64,000 nucleotides of DNA, from positions 6,242,821 through 6,306,820 of the forward strand of contig CAJQUN010000003.1 in NCBI GenBank assembly GCA_907163345.1, written 5' to 3'. Positions 1 to 11,900 of this stretch are shown here, in pieces; position 1 is the stretch's first letter, and every line of letters begins with the position of its first letter. The position numbers were made by a program, and so were the translations under genes. Source of the stretch: Haberlea rhodopensis (Eukaryota; Streptophyta; Magnoliopsida; Lamiales; Gesneriaceae). A model generated the notes under the pieces. It was not told where the DNA came from, did not search any database, and worked only from the letters and a program-made list of their open reading frames with translations.

Positions 1-1334
1 GCAATCGCATGATTTGTTCAATTGTTTTTTTGTTATAGAACATTCACTACAATCGCGCAAGTTTCTTGGCATATTGGATGTATAGCTTTCGTCCCGTCTG
101 GGTGGTGCCTTTTTCTCACGAAGAAAGGAGAATGAAATTTCTTACCACCCCTCGATCAACTAATAAAGGGCACGGATCGTTAGCTCCTGCACACACACGT
201 GGTACTGACTTGGCCTAACCCGCCTAACCGAGACTATTCCTCGAAGAGTGATGATCCGCTTAAACAAAGAGGTTGGTTCAGTACGCTCCCCCGCCTAGAC
301 TTTGTAGCTTAGCATTACTTTGTAGCTTAGCATGCTAAATCCGACTAAAGAACAAGACTTTGTAGCTTAGCATTACTTTGTAGCTTAGCATGCTAAATCA
401 ACATACGTATCCAAATGTGTTTGCATGTATTGAGTTACACAACTAGTAGTTAGTTACAATTCAAGTATTAGAAGTTACATACAATGTACTATAAAAGGGA
501 GAAAGGAACGTAAATGATTCATTTAATGAATTATCAATGAAATAGTATCTTCTTCCCAAGTCTTCTCTCTCAATCCCCCATTTCTTAGGAGGCCGAGCTC
601 CCTCAAAGAAACTCAGCCCTATCAGTCTGCGTGCACATTGTAGAAATGCCAAGTTCCGAGTTAGTACGGTAATCAGCATGAGTTACTGTTAATTATAACT
701 ATATGCAAGCATAATATAATCTGCACAACTAGAATACATTGTCGTAAATTAAATTGCACAATAAAAACTAATTCAAAATACTTTTCTTCAGCCAAACTCT
801 AGATTTATCAGAGTACACAACATTTAAGAAAAAAGTTGTCCTGATCATGGAGGAACCAAGAGTAGAGAATGCAGCATTCACAGAACTACTAAATTAAGAG
901 TTACATTCAGATTCAAAGATATCAAAAGTTTCATGGTCCTTCAGATATCATTCCAAGGATTCGTACAGAATCGAAACCATGAAGACAAGTTCCATAATCA
1001 TATTGAAAAATTATCGTGGATGAGCGATCGATGGAAGACGGCCTACCTACAGATGATAAACATTCCAAACATCTTCAACAATCTGTGCTAAAAAAAAAGA
1101 AAGATGAATGCCTCGAGCACCACTGTACAAATGAGAAACCACCCATCGACTAATCAAAAAACATGGTGACCAATAAATTCGTTCAGAGGTTGAGTAGCCA
1201 ATTTCCCAACACGTAGATTCTTGAATTCGAGGCATACCGAGTGACTGTAAACAAAAAAGTACAAAATAGTAAATGCAGTCATTAAGCAATGGCTGTAGAA
1301 TCACCAAACTCCATTCCTTGCCTGTTCTAAGCCT
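1..1334. other. Downstream flank of the DUF1644 gene; no gene recognised
   Basis: I find no supported coding region. The stretch holds the direct repeat at 298-399 and ordinary AT-rich sequence. Part of 1000-1334 is probably the 3' UTR of the minus-strand gene whose stop codon lies at 1335. Short open frames here have no recognisable motif. Confidence 0.4.
298..399. repeat. Two-copy direct repeat, 44-bp unit
   Basis: The segment at 298-341 recurs at 356-399 with a 58-bp period and looks identical by eye. Each 44-bp unit itself contains two copies of the core ACTTTGTAGCTTAGCAT, so the structure is a repeat within a repeat. No coding or transposon context is evident. Confidence 0.9.
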
Positions 1335-2300
1335 TTATGGTCGCCTCCCAACCAAAAACCTGGCACGAGGACGCCCAATTCGGGAGATATTGCTTCCCAT
1401 GCTTCTAGATGCAGTGGAATCTCGAAATCGATGCCTGCCAAAATCTACACCATCCAAAGAGTCATAATCCCCATCAAAACTATCAGGAGAGAACCGAGGA
1501 CTATTCCAACGCCGACCATATGCTGGGAACCTAAAGAGAGAATCTTCCAAATAGTCATCCTCACCATAGTCCGGAGAAATGTTGCGATAACTCCTCCTCT
1601 CTATCACGTAATCGCCAATGACGATTGCCCCAGGCATGGTTGATCTGATCGTGCTGAACACGTCGCTCAGATCTCTCTCATTCTCGAGTTCCTTCCATTT
1701 CTCTGCATGTGATGGGTCTACATCCCGAGGGCGTGACATAGGGTGCTCCGACTTAACATGTTTCCTAAGCTCCTTGTAAGTTCCAAGAAACGAGCACTTG
1801 TTCTGCATGCAGGTCCGTTTCTTCTTGTCAAGGTACCTACGTGCAGGTTCCACCACAGTCCAACCTTTCACCAGCCCACGGCAAAGTGGGCATAAAAGCT
1901 CGGCCGTTTCCTTCTTCCCATTATGCAAACCTGATCCTTCGGAAAATTCTCTTCCATCAATCGACCATGGTGATGATTCTGTGCTCTTCGTTGAGGTGAC
2001 TTTAGTGTAAGCTTTCCTGTACTGTTCAAGACAGTTCGAATATCTATGGCTAGTAGCACACATGTAAGCACGGCAGCCCTTGTCATACGAGGAACAAAGC
2101 AATAGGACAGCATTGTGAGGAAAGTCCATACAAACCGCACAAACTGCATCTTTCCACTCTTTCTTTTCTGATGCTTTTACATGCCTCTTCTTATGGTGGG
2201 AATCGCCACAGGCCTTCGCACACCGAGATGATAACTTGTGCAGTCTAGTTGCATGACATCGAGAACTAGAATTTCTCTGCAGCTTCTTGGATTTTGCCAT
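1335..2300 (-). CDS. DUF1644-family zinc-finger protein
   Basis: This single-exon frame encodes 321 residues. A first cysteine-rich block spans residues 54-90, with CAVCMDFPHNAVLLLCSS followed by a YMC motif and a further Cys. A second block starts with CPLCRGLVKGW at residues 137-147 and continues with Cys164, Cys169, His181 and His186, a C2H2-like arrangement. This pattern and the HNAVLLLCSS core are the signature of the plant-specific DUF1644 family, whose biochemical role is poorly defined; some members are linked to stress responses. The N-terminus is very basic and the C-terminal tail is rich in Arg, Asp and Ser. The start is the first ATG after a probable 5'-UTR acceptor at 2331-2332 on the minus strand, so the leader is likely spliced from an exon several hundred bases or more upstream. 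No lesions are seen. Confidence 0.9.
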   Translation of the reverse strand: MAKSKKLQRNSSSRCHATRLHKLSSRCAKACGDSHHKKRHVKASEKKEWKDAVCAVCMDFPHNAVLLLCSSYDKGCRAYMCATSHRYSNCLEQYRKAYTKVTSTKSTESSPWSIDGREFSEGSGLHNGKKETAELLCPLCRGLVKGWTVVEPARRYLDKKKRTCMQNKCSFLGTYKELRKHVKSEHPMSRPRDVDPSHAEKWKELENERDLSDVFSTIRSTMPGAIVIGDYVIERRSYRNISPDYGEDDYLEDSLFRFPAYGRRWNSPRFSPDSFDGDYDSLDGVDFGRHRFRDSTASRSMGSNISRIGRPRARFLVGRRP

Positions 2301-5040
2301 TTACAATCGAAACCTTGATGGAAGAGTACCCTGCTTCAAAAGAAAAATTAAATAAACAAACATATAGCAATAGAAACAATTAGTGTAACAATAATCATTT
2401 CAACGTTGCAAACTGGACATCTCAAAAGAAGCTTATAAAATCTAAGTGATACTGCAATTTCATAAACTTCATCATAGCACAATGTCATAATTGGTAAGCC
2501 AACACATTTATTCTTAATATCACCATACTATTTTGCCTTCGTGAACCTTAGCCTTCTAAGGCTAGACTTGGTTGAAGTGATATGATTATGTATTGATAAA
2601 TTATCCTGTAATTATTGAAATGATTGGATAAGATGAGAAAGATAAATATTATTATATTTAGTTTAGCATAAAAAAATGGGACAAAATACCCTTTTCACAA
2701 TTTCCCAAATTCAAAAACCGCAAGCACACCTCTTCATAATTCATTTGGGAGAATTTATTTTCTTTATCCTTTCTTCTCTTTCATATTTCTATCATTCGGC
2801 CATTCACAGTTCCTTTCGTTATCCACACTCATTTCCTCGAGTTACAGAAAGTTTGATTACGTTCAGCTTCTGAAACATCAATTTATCCAATCTTTTCAAA
2901 GAGATAATTAAGGTTAATTCAAGGGTGGATAGTTTTTTTTTTTTTTAAAAAACACTATAGGATTTTAAATTCGTTCACCAAAAAGAAAAGAAAAGAACAA
3001 ATTTACTAAGAAATAAATTTAAATTTTTTGCACATAGGAAAATTTGAGGTACGTGCATTTGAAGTCCTTGATTTGGACAAGAAGTGAAGGCAACTGAAAA
3101 GTACAACATGGCAATCGAAAAATTATGGACTGATCAGTACCTGAAAATCGGGAGAAGAAAGATTAGGACTACAGATCTTCTATGTATTTCAGGGCATAAA
3201 TTTATTTTACTCCTTTTTAATTTTTTACTGTAGAAGTGATGATAATATCTCACAGCCTGTATCTGGGATTTTAAGTCATGCATTAACAGCTATCAATGTT
3301 GAGGCATAGGATGAGAAGTTAGACTAGATTTTAGGAACCAAAGACTTGATAATAAATTATTAGTAAACAATCATGCGCTTATCCTGAACACCGAAGACAA
3401 CCTAAAGACATGGCAGTTAATGACCCAATGCTGTTCTCTTCCTCTTCTATGGAGGCTCAGCTTTTATCCCAACAACTTCACTTCTGTACCAACATCTAAA
3501 ATAGAAGAATGTCTTATGCATCTTAATCGTTTTAACACCATTTCATCAAGTTAATTATTAGCACGGTAATAGAATTGTAACACCAAGAACAGAGTAGCTC
3601 AACCAACCAACTGTTCATTTAATATTGGTTACTCAAGAATTCTCCAAAACACGAGTAGCATGATAAATCATGTAAATATCGATACACAAAAAAAATATAT
3701 ATGGAGACATCTAAATGATAAATACACAACATAAATTTAACAGGCTTGTCCAAGCCTCATAACTATTTAAGTTCGTAAGATGCTAGAGAACAGAAGATCA
3801 GTAATCTGGAGCAATGCTAACATAAGTAATCTGGAGTAATCGCTTGGAATTTCATTTGCCCCTCCAAACTATCTACTAGGGGATGGGAGCTTCTAAACAC
3901 AAGAATCACAGGATATAGATCGATACAAATCTCACTACATTAGTGAATAAAATATCAGGACTATGTTGTTTCCTGGCAAAAGAGGACTTTGGTGGAAATT
4001 ACTTGTAAAACTTATATTTTTTATTCACATAAATTAATTGACATAACTTAAAGTGATGCATCCCAGTACAAAAAGAATCTAATTAAGGGCAAAACAAGAA
4101 GAAAGGCGAGGCACAGGATATCATATTAATGTAACGCAAAAATACATTCTCCACATATTCTCTCCTAAAGTTCACAAAGTTCTATTAGATACCCTTCAGA
4201 AACTTCACTTCATGATTATAGAAGATGAAAACTAATACAGAACAATACTCAATTTGCGACAATTTTCACCGTCAGTCTTTTCTACACCACAAACAATATG
4301 AATTCTTATGAAATCTGAAATGCGAGAAAAAATACAACTTAAAACTAAAAATATTACACAACTACCATTTACTCAGAATTCTAATTGCAATGGATTCCCT
4401 CCTCTTTACCTAAATCTACAACCATCTTGTATCACGAAAGACTCAAAGATGCAATCTTTCTGTATAACCTTAACACATAAAAGCAAAAATTCCAAGCCCA
4501 TAACGCATCAGAAAACAGGAAAATTACAAATACATGGTAAGTTAATACCTGGGAACTGATCAAAGTACTAGAATCGTGCATCAACTAAGAAAAAAACTCT
4601 ACCATACGCAGCATCGACCCATAAACAAAATCCAAAAAGCCAAAAAATAAAAGAAAAGGGTCTAAATTTTTTTGCATAAAAGGGCCTTCATTTCTTTTCT
4701 TTTTCATAATATAAAATTGAAATCACATAAAACCAAAGATAAATCAGGAGTCACCCCGAAAGCCTTTAAATGAGAGAATCAATGCAGCAGGCGCGTGACA
4801 GATGAAAACAGAGAGATTTTTTTCCTCAGAAATTTTATTACTACGACACTAATGAATTTGGCATTTGATTTGGATTCGATGGGTTGCGAGAATAGGGCGG
4901 ACTGCAGCTATATCTCGCTCACGAACATAAACTGGCGCACGTTTAGTATTCTTGGTCATCGTGTTGTATGGGGTATATAAATGGAATATCACGAAATGAA
5001 AGGGTTAACGCTAAATAATAGAGAATTTCAGCAGATGTTC
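2301..5040. other. Probable 5'-UTR intron and promoter region of the DUF1644 gene
   Basis: No protein gene is supported. A minus-strand splice acceptor (GAAGCAG) lies just upstream of the DUF1644 start. CAG-GT donor-like sites on the minus strand occur near 3140 and 4550, and a TATATA motif lies near 4972-4980, so the transcript may begin about 2.6 kb upstream. This is inference from motifs only. The rest is AT-rich. Confidence 0.35.
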
Positions 5041-5066
5041 CGTCACTATGAGTAATGACATTACAT

Positions 5067-5193
5067 TATGATGACATTTTATGTCACATGCTTGTTGGGA
5101 TTCGTGATAATGTTAGCCCAATTGTATTGGGCCTCGTGATAATGTTGACCCAATTGTATTATGATGAAATTTTCATGTCATATGCTTGTTGGG
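5067..5193. repeat. Short interspersed direct repeats
   Basis: Two units built on TTATGATGA and ATGCTTGTTGGG flank two tandem units built on CGTGATAATGTT and CCCAATTGTATT (about 5103-5160). The pattern is imperfect. It may be a decayed tandem array or a transposon end. Confidence 0.6.
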
Positions 5194-5770
5194 CCTCCTG
5201 ATAAATTATATTTTTTTGAGGAAATTACAATAAGGTACCACTTTCCAAAACATCTTTCAACTAAATCTCCCAAAAAAATCTTCTTTCAACTAAATACATC
5301 TTTTAGAAAATTTATTTCAAATAAGTCTGTTTTGTCAAACCCTAATCTAATTAGTCTATTAATTATTACTAAAATACCCATTACTCTACACCTTCATCAC
5401 CCTCACTCTGCTACAGACACGTAATTCTTTGACGCACATATAAACTATCATGGCTTTCTTTTCTTGTACTCAACCATTCGAAAATTTCATGTGAAATATA
5501 TTATACTCTCATCCACCTTTGATTTTTCAATTAGAATGTATGTATCTATTTTCACAAGGCAAATATGCCTGTCTGAATCCGAATCTGTGCGCAAGCCACG
5601 TACATAATACAAAACAATTTGGTTAATTTCCACGTATGGTGATTTGAATGTGGGCAGCAATTTACAACCGTTCGATCCTGAAAATCAATGCTCATGTCCA
5701 TCCTACACGTAAGATCGATTTACTGATATCAAGAAATTTCCGTCGCATGGAGATGAATTATCATTGTTTG

Positions 5771-5806
5771 AGTCTATCGGTGCATGCAATTTACATGCAC
5801 CGATAG
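5771..5806. repeat. Perfect inverted repeat around CGGTGCATG
   Basis: The arm GTCTATCGGTGCATG and its complement CATGCACCGATAGAC flank a short spacer, so the sequence can fold into a 15-bp hairpin. The same CGGTGCAT core recurs downstream, at about 5945, 6004 and in the array at 6181-6328. Confidence 0.8.
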
Positions 5807-6180
5807 ACTATATTTTTTATTAATGGGGACAATTAAAAGGAAACACGTTCTATGGGAAAAAAAGATGAAGTTGATAGGTCGACATTCATCATTTCTTGAT
5901 TATAAAGGATTTTGCACCAATGGTTTCAACTCATGTAATAGTCATGCACCGTCTAAGTTACCGATACATATAAATTACTCATACAGTGCATATAAAAATT
6001 ACATGCACCGATTTAATGTTTATTATCATGACTAGAATCTTAAAAAATCATGTATATCTTCATTCAAGACAACTATTTGCTCCAACAATGATCTTAAACC
6101 CCAATTTTCTAATATATCAAATGGCAACAACCATATTCAAGCATCCACGTTTCACTTTAGAAAACAAAAGCAAGGAATAT

Positions 6181-6328
6181 CGGTGCATGTAAAAAATTAC
6201 TCATGCGGTGCAAATAAAACATTATTCATGCGGTGCATATAAAAATTACTCATCCGATGCATGTAAAATTGAGTCATGCGGTGCATGTAAAAATTACTCA
6301 TCCGGTGCATGTAAAATTGAGTCTTACG
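6181..6328. repeat. Minisatellite with CGGTGCATGTAAAA units
   Basis: Six tandem units of 24-26 bp each start CGGTGCA or a one-base variant and end in an ACTCATG- or GAGTCATG-like segment. Two unit types alternate toward the right end: one with AAAAATTACTC and one with AAAATTGAGTC. No open frame runs through it and no known element is evident. Confidence 0.8.
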
Positions 6329-7877
6329 ACGCATAGTCTCTTATTTGAACTCTACTACTGCTGATCTCTCGTCACGTTGAATTAATATCTCAGAGAGTTT
6401 CTTTAGACTCAAAAGATAAATAAAGGTTCCATTGAAATGTACTGTCAAGTATCAACTCAGAAAGTCGTGATAAACTTAATTATGCATGAGGTCTGGTATT
6501 AGCTTGTATATTGAACTACAGTATAAGTTCAACTGGTTGGATCCTTGGCCACTAACTTTATACTATCAGTTAGGGACATTGGACGTCGTTTTTAAGTTAG
6601 ACAATTTGTCATTGTCAATCCTATTAGAGGGCTTTATGTTAATTTGTAGTAGATGAAGTGTAATAATAGAATAACTCATTCCTATACACATTCTCAATAG
6701 ACATGTTTGATCTTGAACAAGTCTATTTGACTTGAAGGGGAGATTAGTGGTATCTCCAAGCAAGAGCTTGACACATCAACATCATAATATTATTACACAT
6801 TTATTGGTATACAACAACATAAAGCTCTCTGCTTGGACCGGTAATAATAAATTGACGTCTAGATATCATTGGCTAATAATATAGAATTAATTGGCACTGT
6901 AATCGGAACATCAATCTGTAACCGTAACCGTAGGTGGAAATCTAAACTGTAATCGACGGTTCAAGATCCGTAATCGCAACTTTCAATGAAGGTTAAGGTT
7001 AAGGGCCGATGTTTTTTTTAACCATTGAACCGACGGTTCTGAACCGTGGTTAGGTCTAGCACAAGGCGAAACAATCTCCACGAAAATTCAGGAGTCCATG
7101 TATGCCATATGACTCGAGAAAATACCGGGTTAGTGAAAAATGAAAAGGTAGAACAAATGATAGGTAATAAAAGGACCCGAAGGGGTAAAATTTTGAATAC
7201 TGAACAAATATATAATTTATTACTATATTAATTTTATCGTAAAGAGTTGGGAATGTGGCGAGTAATGTTTTTGGATTAACTTAAACAATATGTTGTTATT
7301 TACGACAAAATTAATATAGTAATAAATTATATATTTTTTAATTATGGGCTATTTCTTAAGATATATATCTACGCTTTATCATATTTAATTACTTTCTCAC
7401 ATAAGATTTACTGTATTTTCGTAATTGATTTTTTTATTTACGGTATTTCACAATTTTTTATTTTATTGTATAATATTTTGGTTTTTATACCAGCTACGTG
7501 GATGTATTTTATATGTAGCATAGTAAAAATGTAATACAAAATTAAAATAATAAACTAATATAAATTATAATAAATTTTTTTGTTGATACTATAATTCATT
7601 TCAAGTAAAATTTGCAGTGTAACAACAAGTATATGTCATAAATATAAATTACTATTACACTTACTTTTGGTAATATATAAATCTTATTAAATATGTATTT
7701 TTTTCAAAAAAAACCAAAATGTATGGACGGCATTTTAGCTAAATGACTTCATAATATATCAAAGATGCTTAAAATCGCTAACGAATTTTTCTCAATATAT
7801 GTAATAGAGATTTATAATGTCAAAATAAATCAAGAAAAAAATTTGTTTTATGTTCATGATGAAGTTGACAAAAATAT
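6329..7877. other. AT-rich intergenic stretch
   Basis: No gene is recognised. Around 6898-7050 there are scattered AACCGT and GGTTC-type motifs reminiscent of decayed DNA-transposon ends, but I could not define termini or a target duplication. Confidence 0.4.
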
Positions 7878-8222
7878 TGTCGAGAGTTGTCTCATAATGG
7901 AAAACTATAAGTTATGTTAGCTATTTATAAGATACACGAGTTACTTCATTCATTGCCAATTAATTTTGAGTTGGAACTCAATGTATTCTGTACATGGTAT
8001 CAGAACTAGATTTTTCATATGATTGGCTACTCCTCCCACATACTCACCGTCGCCCGTGTTAATAATCCACGTGTTTAACTTATATAATGTCACACGTGAT
8101 GATACATGTTGAGATTTGTCCCACGTTAGGAAACTAAAAAGCTATGTTAGTTTTTTATAAGATACATGAATTACTACACCCATTGCCAATTATTTTTGAG
8201 TTGAAACCATCTATTCCTTACA
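7878..8222 (+). mobile_element. TRIM (miniature LTR retrotransposon)
   Basis: Two direct repeats of about 117 bp (7878-7994 and 8107-8222) start TGTCGAG/TGTTGAG and end TGTACA/CTTACA, the TG...CA ends of LTRs. Right after the left LTR is TGGTATCAGAAC (7995-8006), a near-perfect primer-binding site for initiator-Met tRNA. The internal region is only about 110 bp and has no coding capacity. The 5-bp sequence AATAT flanks the element on both sides (7873-7877 and 8223-8227), so the whole unit is delimited. LTRs, tRNA-Met site, tiny interior and 5-bp duplication define a TRIM, which depends on enzymes supplied by another element. Confidence 0.88.
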
Positions 8223-8929
8223 AATATCACTTGACAAAAAGAATTGCAACTAAAGTTCATTAATAGTGATAAATGAAACATTTTACTCGATAATCTTATA
8301 CTCAATAGTTTCAAAGTAATTACAAAAAAAACATTTATGGGTTCCATCTGTACAGCCCCAATTCATAAAGGATTGCTAAATTACCGAACACCGTGCGGGA
8401 AATAAGGGTTTAAACAAAAAAGTGATGTACAACATGCTTGAGAAGGCAATCACCTAAGAGAAAAATGAAGAAACACTACAAAAAGAATTCATTCTGTCAA
8501 AAAAATGCAAGGTGCCATTATCTACACAAAATGATACCCCGAGGGTTCTGCGGCCAAAAACATATGCTCAGATACCAAAAATCGACGTCCTGCAATGAAA
8601 AAAGAAAAAAGAACTGCGACACAGTGATTATATGAAGAATCCAACATGAAGCAGGGTGCAAAATGCGCATGCTCTCTGTCTAGAAAGAAATATTATTACC
8701 CGGTTCCTTCTTTTGGTGTTTCCATTGTAGAAGGGAAGGGTGAAGGTTGTGCTAGTCAAAAGTAAGCATAGACGACAACATGCGTAATTAACGTGTGTAG
8801 TCAAATTATATGCAAAACAAGGTGAATAATTCAGGTGGCTCGACATCTATGAGACTTCGATGAATGTATAAGGCATGGAATTGGGCCAAGAACAATAGTT
8901 TGTTTGCTCACATTAAAAGATCAAATGGC
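8223..8929. other. 3' flank of the MEKK1-like gene
   Basis: The stop codon of the minus-strand kinase gene is at 8930, so much of this stretch is probably its 3' UTR and terminator region. No other feature is supported. Confidence 0.4.
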
Positions 8930-11900
8930 TTATATTTGACGGCCAAAAGTGTGAGGAGATGCTGAGCCTGAATATGGTGAAAGCGGTCGCTTCACAAATG
9001 GGTGGTCCAAGAGCTGAGCGGCTGTTGGCCGTGATCTTGGGTCTACTTGCAGACATTTAAGTATAAAATCCCGAGCATCTCTGGAAAGGGAGTCAGGAAT
9101 AGGTGGTCTCTCACCCTTTCCTATCCGATATAATGCTGACATCTGTTGAATAAAAAAGAGCAGTGTTAACACTACAGAAATCCATGCAGAATGGCAACGG
9201 GTTCAGATCCACCTAGCAACCTGATGTTAATTAGTCACTAAAGAAACATCATCCACTGGGATTCCCCAAAAAACAAAAGATTTAGTATTGACTTAGTCAT
9301 ATGCCCTAATAATAATTAATCAAATGACTCACCCTGCATGAATAATTATGACATGAATGCAAGCCGTACATATGATAAGTGTCCTAATAGGCAGTGCCAA
9401 TAACTAATGTGCCTTTATGGTTGATAACAAAATAAATAAGAGTTGAGGAAATGTCTAAACATTATCTCCTCTTACAACAAAACCTGAGGTACTTCATAGG
9501 TGAGAGTTGACAAAAGCTCACGAAGAATCATTGTATTTGTATCAAAATTCAATCTATAATGACATTAATAGCCCACATAACACAAATGGTCATACAATTT
9601 GATGAGCATGCAGAAAATTATTCTTTCTTGAAAAAGATCCATAATTTCCACTAATTCACCATGTTAATTCACCATGTCTGGTAACGTGTGGGTGGATGTC
9701 TGCGTGCTTTACTTACCCATTCCAAGTGAGAGTATGGAAAGCGCCCAGTTAGCATCTCCAAGACGGTACATCCAAGGCTCCATATATCAGCCGATAGGCC
9801 ATAACCTAGGCTTCTAACAACCTGTAGCAGCACAAAGGGTTATTCAGTAAAATGTGGCGCCATAAAACTGTTTTAAGAATAAAAACCACCACCACCGGCC
9901 TCGACAACAATGGAAAAATTTTAATTCGACTGATAGCATCAATTTAAATGTTAGTCATTCAAGGAGCTCACGGATGATCAAAGATTTAAGGCATCACTCT
10001 ACTTAATGGGTATACCATTCTGTAACTCCTCTGCATATCAGTTAGTCATCTCTTTTCAGATTTCAGAACCTGTAATAAATAATTCTAAAACATGCCAGAC
10101 TATCCCCAATGATCTCGACTCAGGTTGAGTTAAATCTCTGTGCTCAATACCTCTAAATGCAATCATTACCACTTTTTCTATAACATTAATACCATCATAA
10201 TTCCTCTTAACAGTGTATCAGTGAGCAAACTTTCATGTTGGTAGAATAATCAGGGAAATATAGAGTCTCGCAATTTAAACTAGCAAATTGATAACTGTCG
10301 TTTTTACCCTTATTTTACGGCAATTTTCTAGTGGTTTTCATATTGATTCCTGGACGATTTTACACTTTTTAGTATATATTTTTATGTTTCGGGAATCTAG
10401 GCCTAAGTGCATAAAAGTGGAGGAAATGAGCTAAAATGATGAAAAATGACCAAACCGAGCGAATACGTCGAAGAAAGAACGAAATCTCAAAAGTTGAAAA
10501 ATCAAGACCAGCGATCAATCGATCGTGCATTCACGTACATTAAGCAACAAATTTTACGATTCACCAATCGATCGCGGAAGGCCGTGCGTTGAAAATAAAA
10601 AGTTGGAGCTACCAATCGACGATAGCCGAGAAACTTTGAAAAAAATTGTGTCAAACAAGGAAGCTTCATATTTTCCCCTCTTCTATAAATAGTGGACGAA
10701 AATCACAACAATATTCAGACTTTTCAACCTGGGAATTATCCTACCATCCATCTTCCATCTCACCAACATCCACAATCCACCTTTCATCCTAGGATTTTGT
10801 AACAACTCCAACAAGGCGATTAAAGAGACGATCGAGAAGGAAGCAAGAGAAGGAGCGAGGATCTACAACCGGATTCGACGTTGGGAGTTTATTCTTGTCT
10901 TCTGAATTTTAGTTTTGATTTATTTTGGATTATTCATGCTTACGTTTGATTTTGCGATTTAAATATGATGAACTAAATTTATTTATAGAGGCTAGACAAA
11001 CTTTGTTTTGAACCTACGATTTGATTTGATGATTATTTATTTGATTGAATCCTTATAATTCTATGTGTATGTTTTATGATTTTAATGCTTTTGAAGGATT
11101 AGCTAACATTTGGATGATGTTAGTATCGTAATATGATTTTATGATATGAAACTAATAACTCATACCGTGGATTTCAGACTGAGATCGAGAGATAAAGTCA
11201 AATACATGTGTGATAGCTATAGATATCTAGTAATCAAAGCTAGCAGTTTTCACGGATCTCAATACAATTTGACTTGTTAAATAAGTACATGAGAGTGACT
11301 TATTGCAATTTGATATTATGTTTAATATCGCTCGAGAGAGTATATTAGATAACTTCGGATAACTCGTCACCTTAGAAATATTTGGATATGCAATCGAGAA
11401 TTGTAGGGATTGCATTGGTGAGCCGAGTCTTGATAATTTTCTCTAGCGGATTTTTCTCGTTTATTTTTATTGATTTGGTTGGATTAGTAGTTAATTTAGT
11501 TGCTTAGCAATTTATTTAATTCATTATCGTATGTTAAATATAGTTAAAAGCGTCTTATTTGGTATTTACAGTTAGTCACTGTGGGTTCGACAACCTGATC
11601 TTAATTATCTATACTAAAACTTAACACCGTGCACTTACGATTAAATTCGCACATTAAAACTGAATTGGTAAATATTTTGTGTTAAACTTAAAGAAAAGTG
11701 CAATCACAAATTAATTAAAACCAGCCGTGGTTCTTTTAAATAACAAGGTGGTCAAGGGGCAAACCTCAGGAGCCATCCAGAATGCAGTTCCCTTGCAAGA
11801 TTTCAAGTCATTCAACTTGGTGGCCTGCAAAATGAATCAATATTTTTGACACAACAGAATAGCTATTTTAAATACCATCAAAGTATTTAAAATGAAAAGG

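Noticed and set aside
298..399. Regular direct repeats considered as a CRISPR-like array
   Set aside because: Only two copies, with nested subrepeats and no cas genes, in a plant nuclear context.
2556..2925. Possible Tourist-like MITE (AAGGCTAGACTTGG start)
   Set aside because: I could not pair the ends or find a target duplication.
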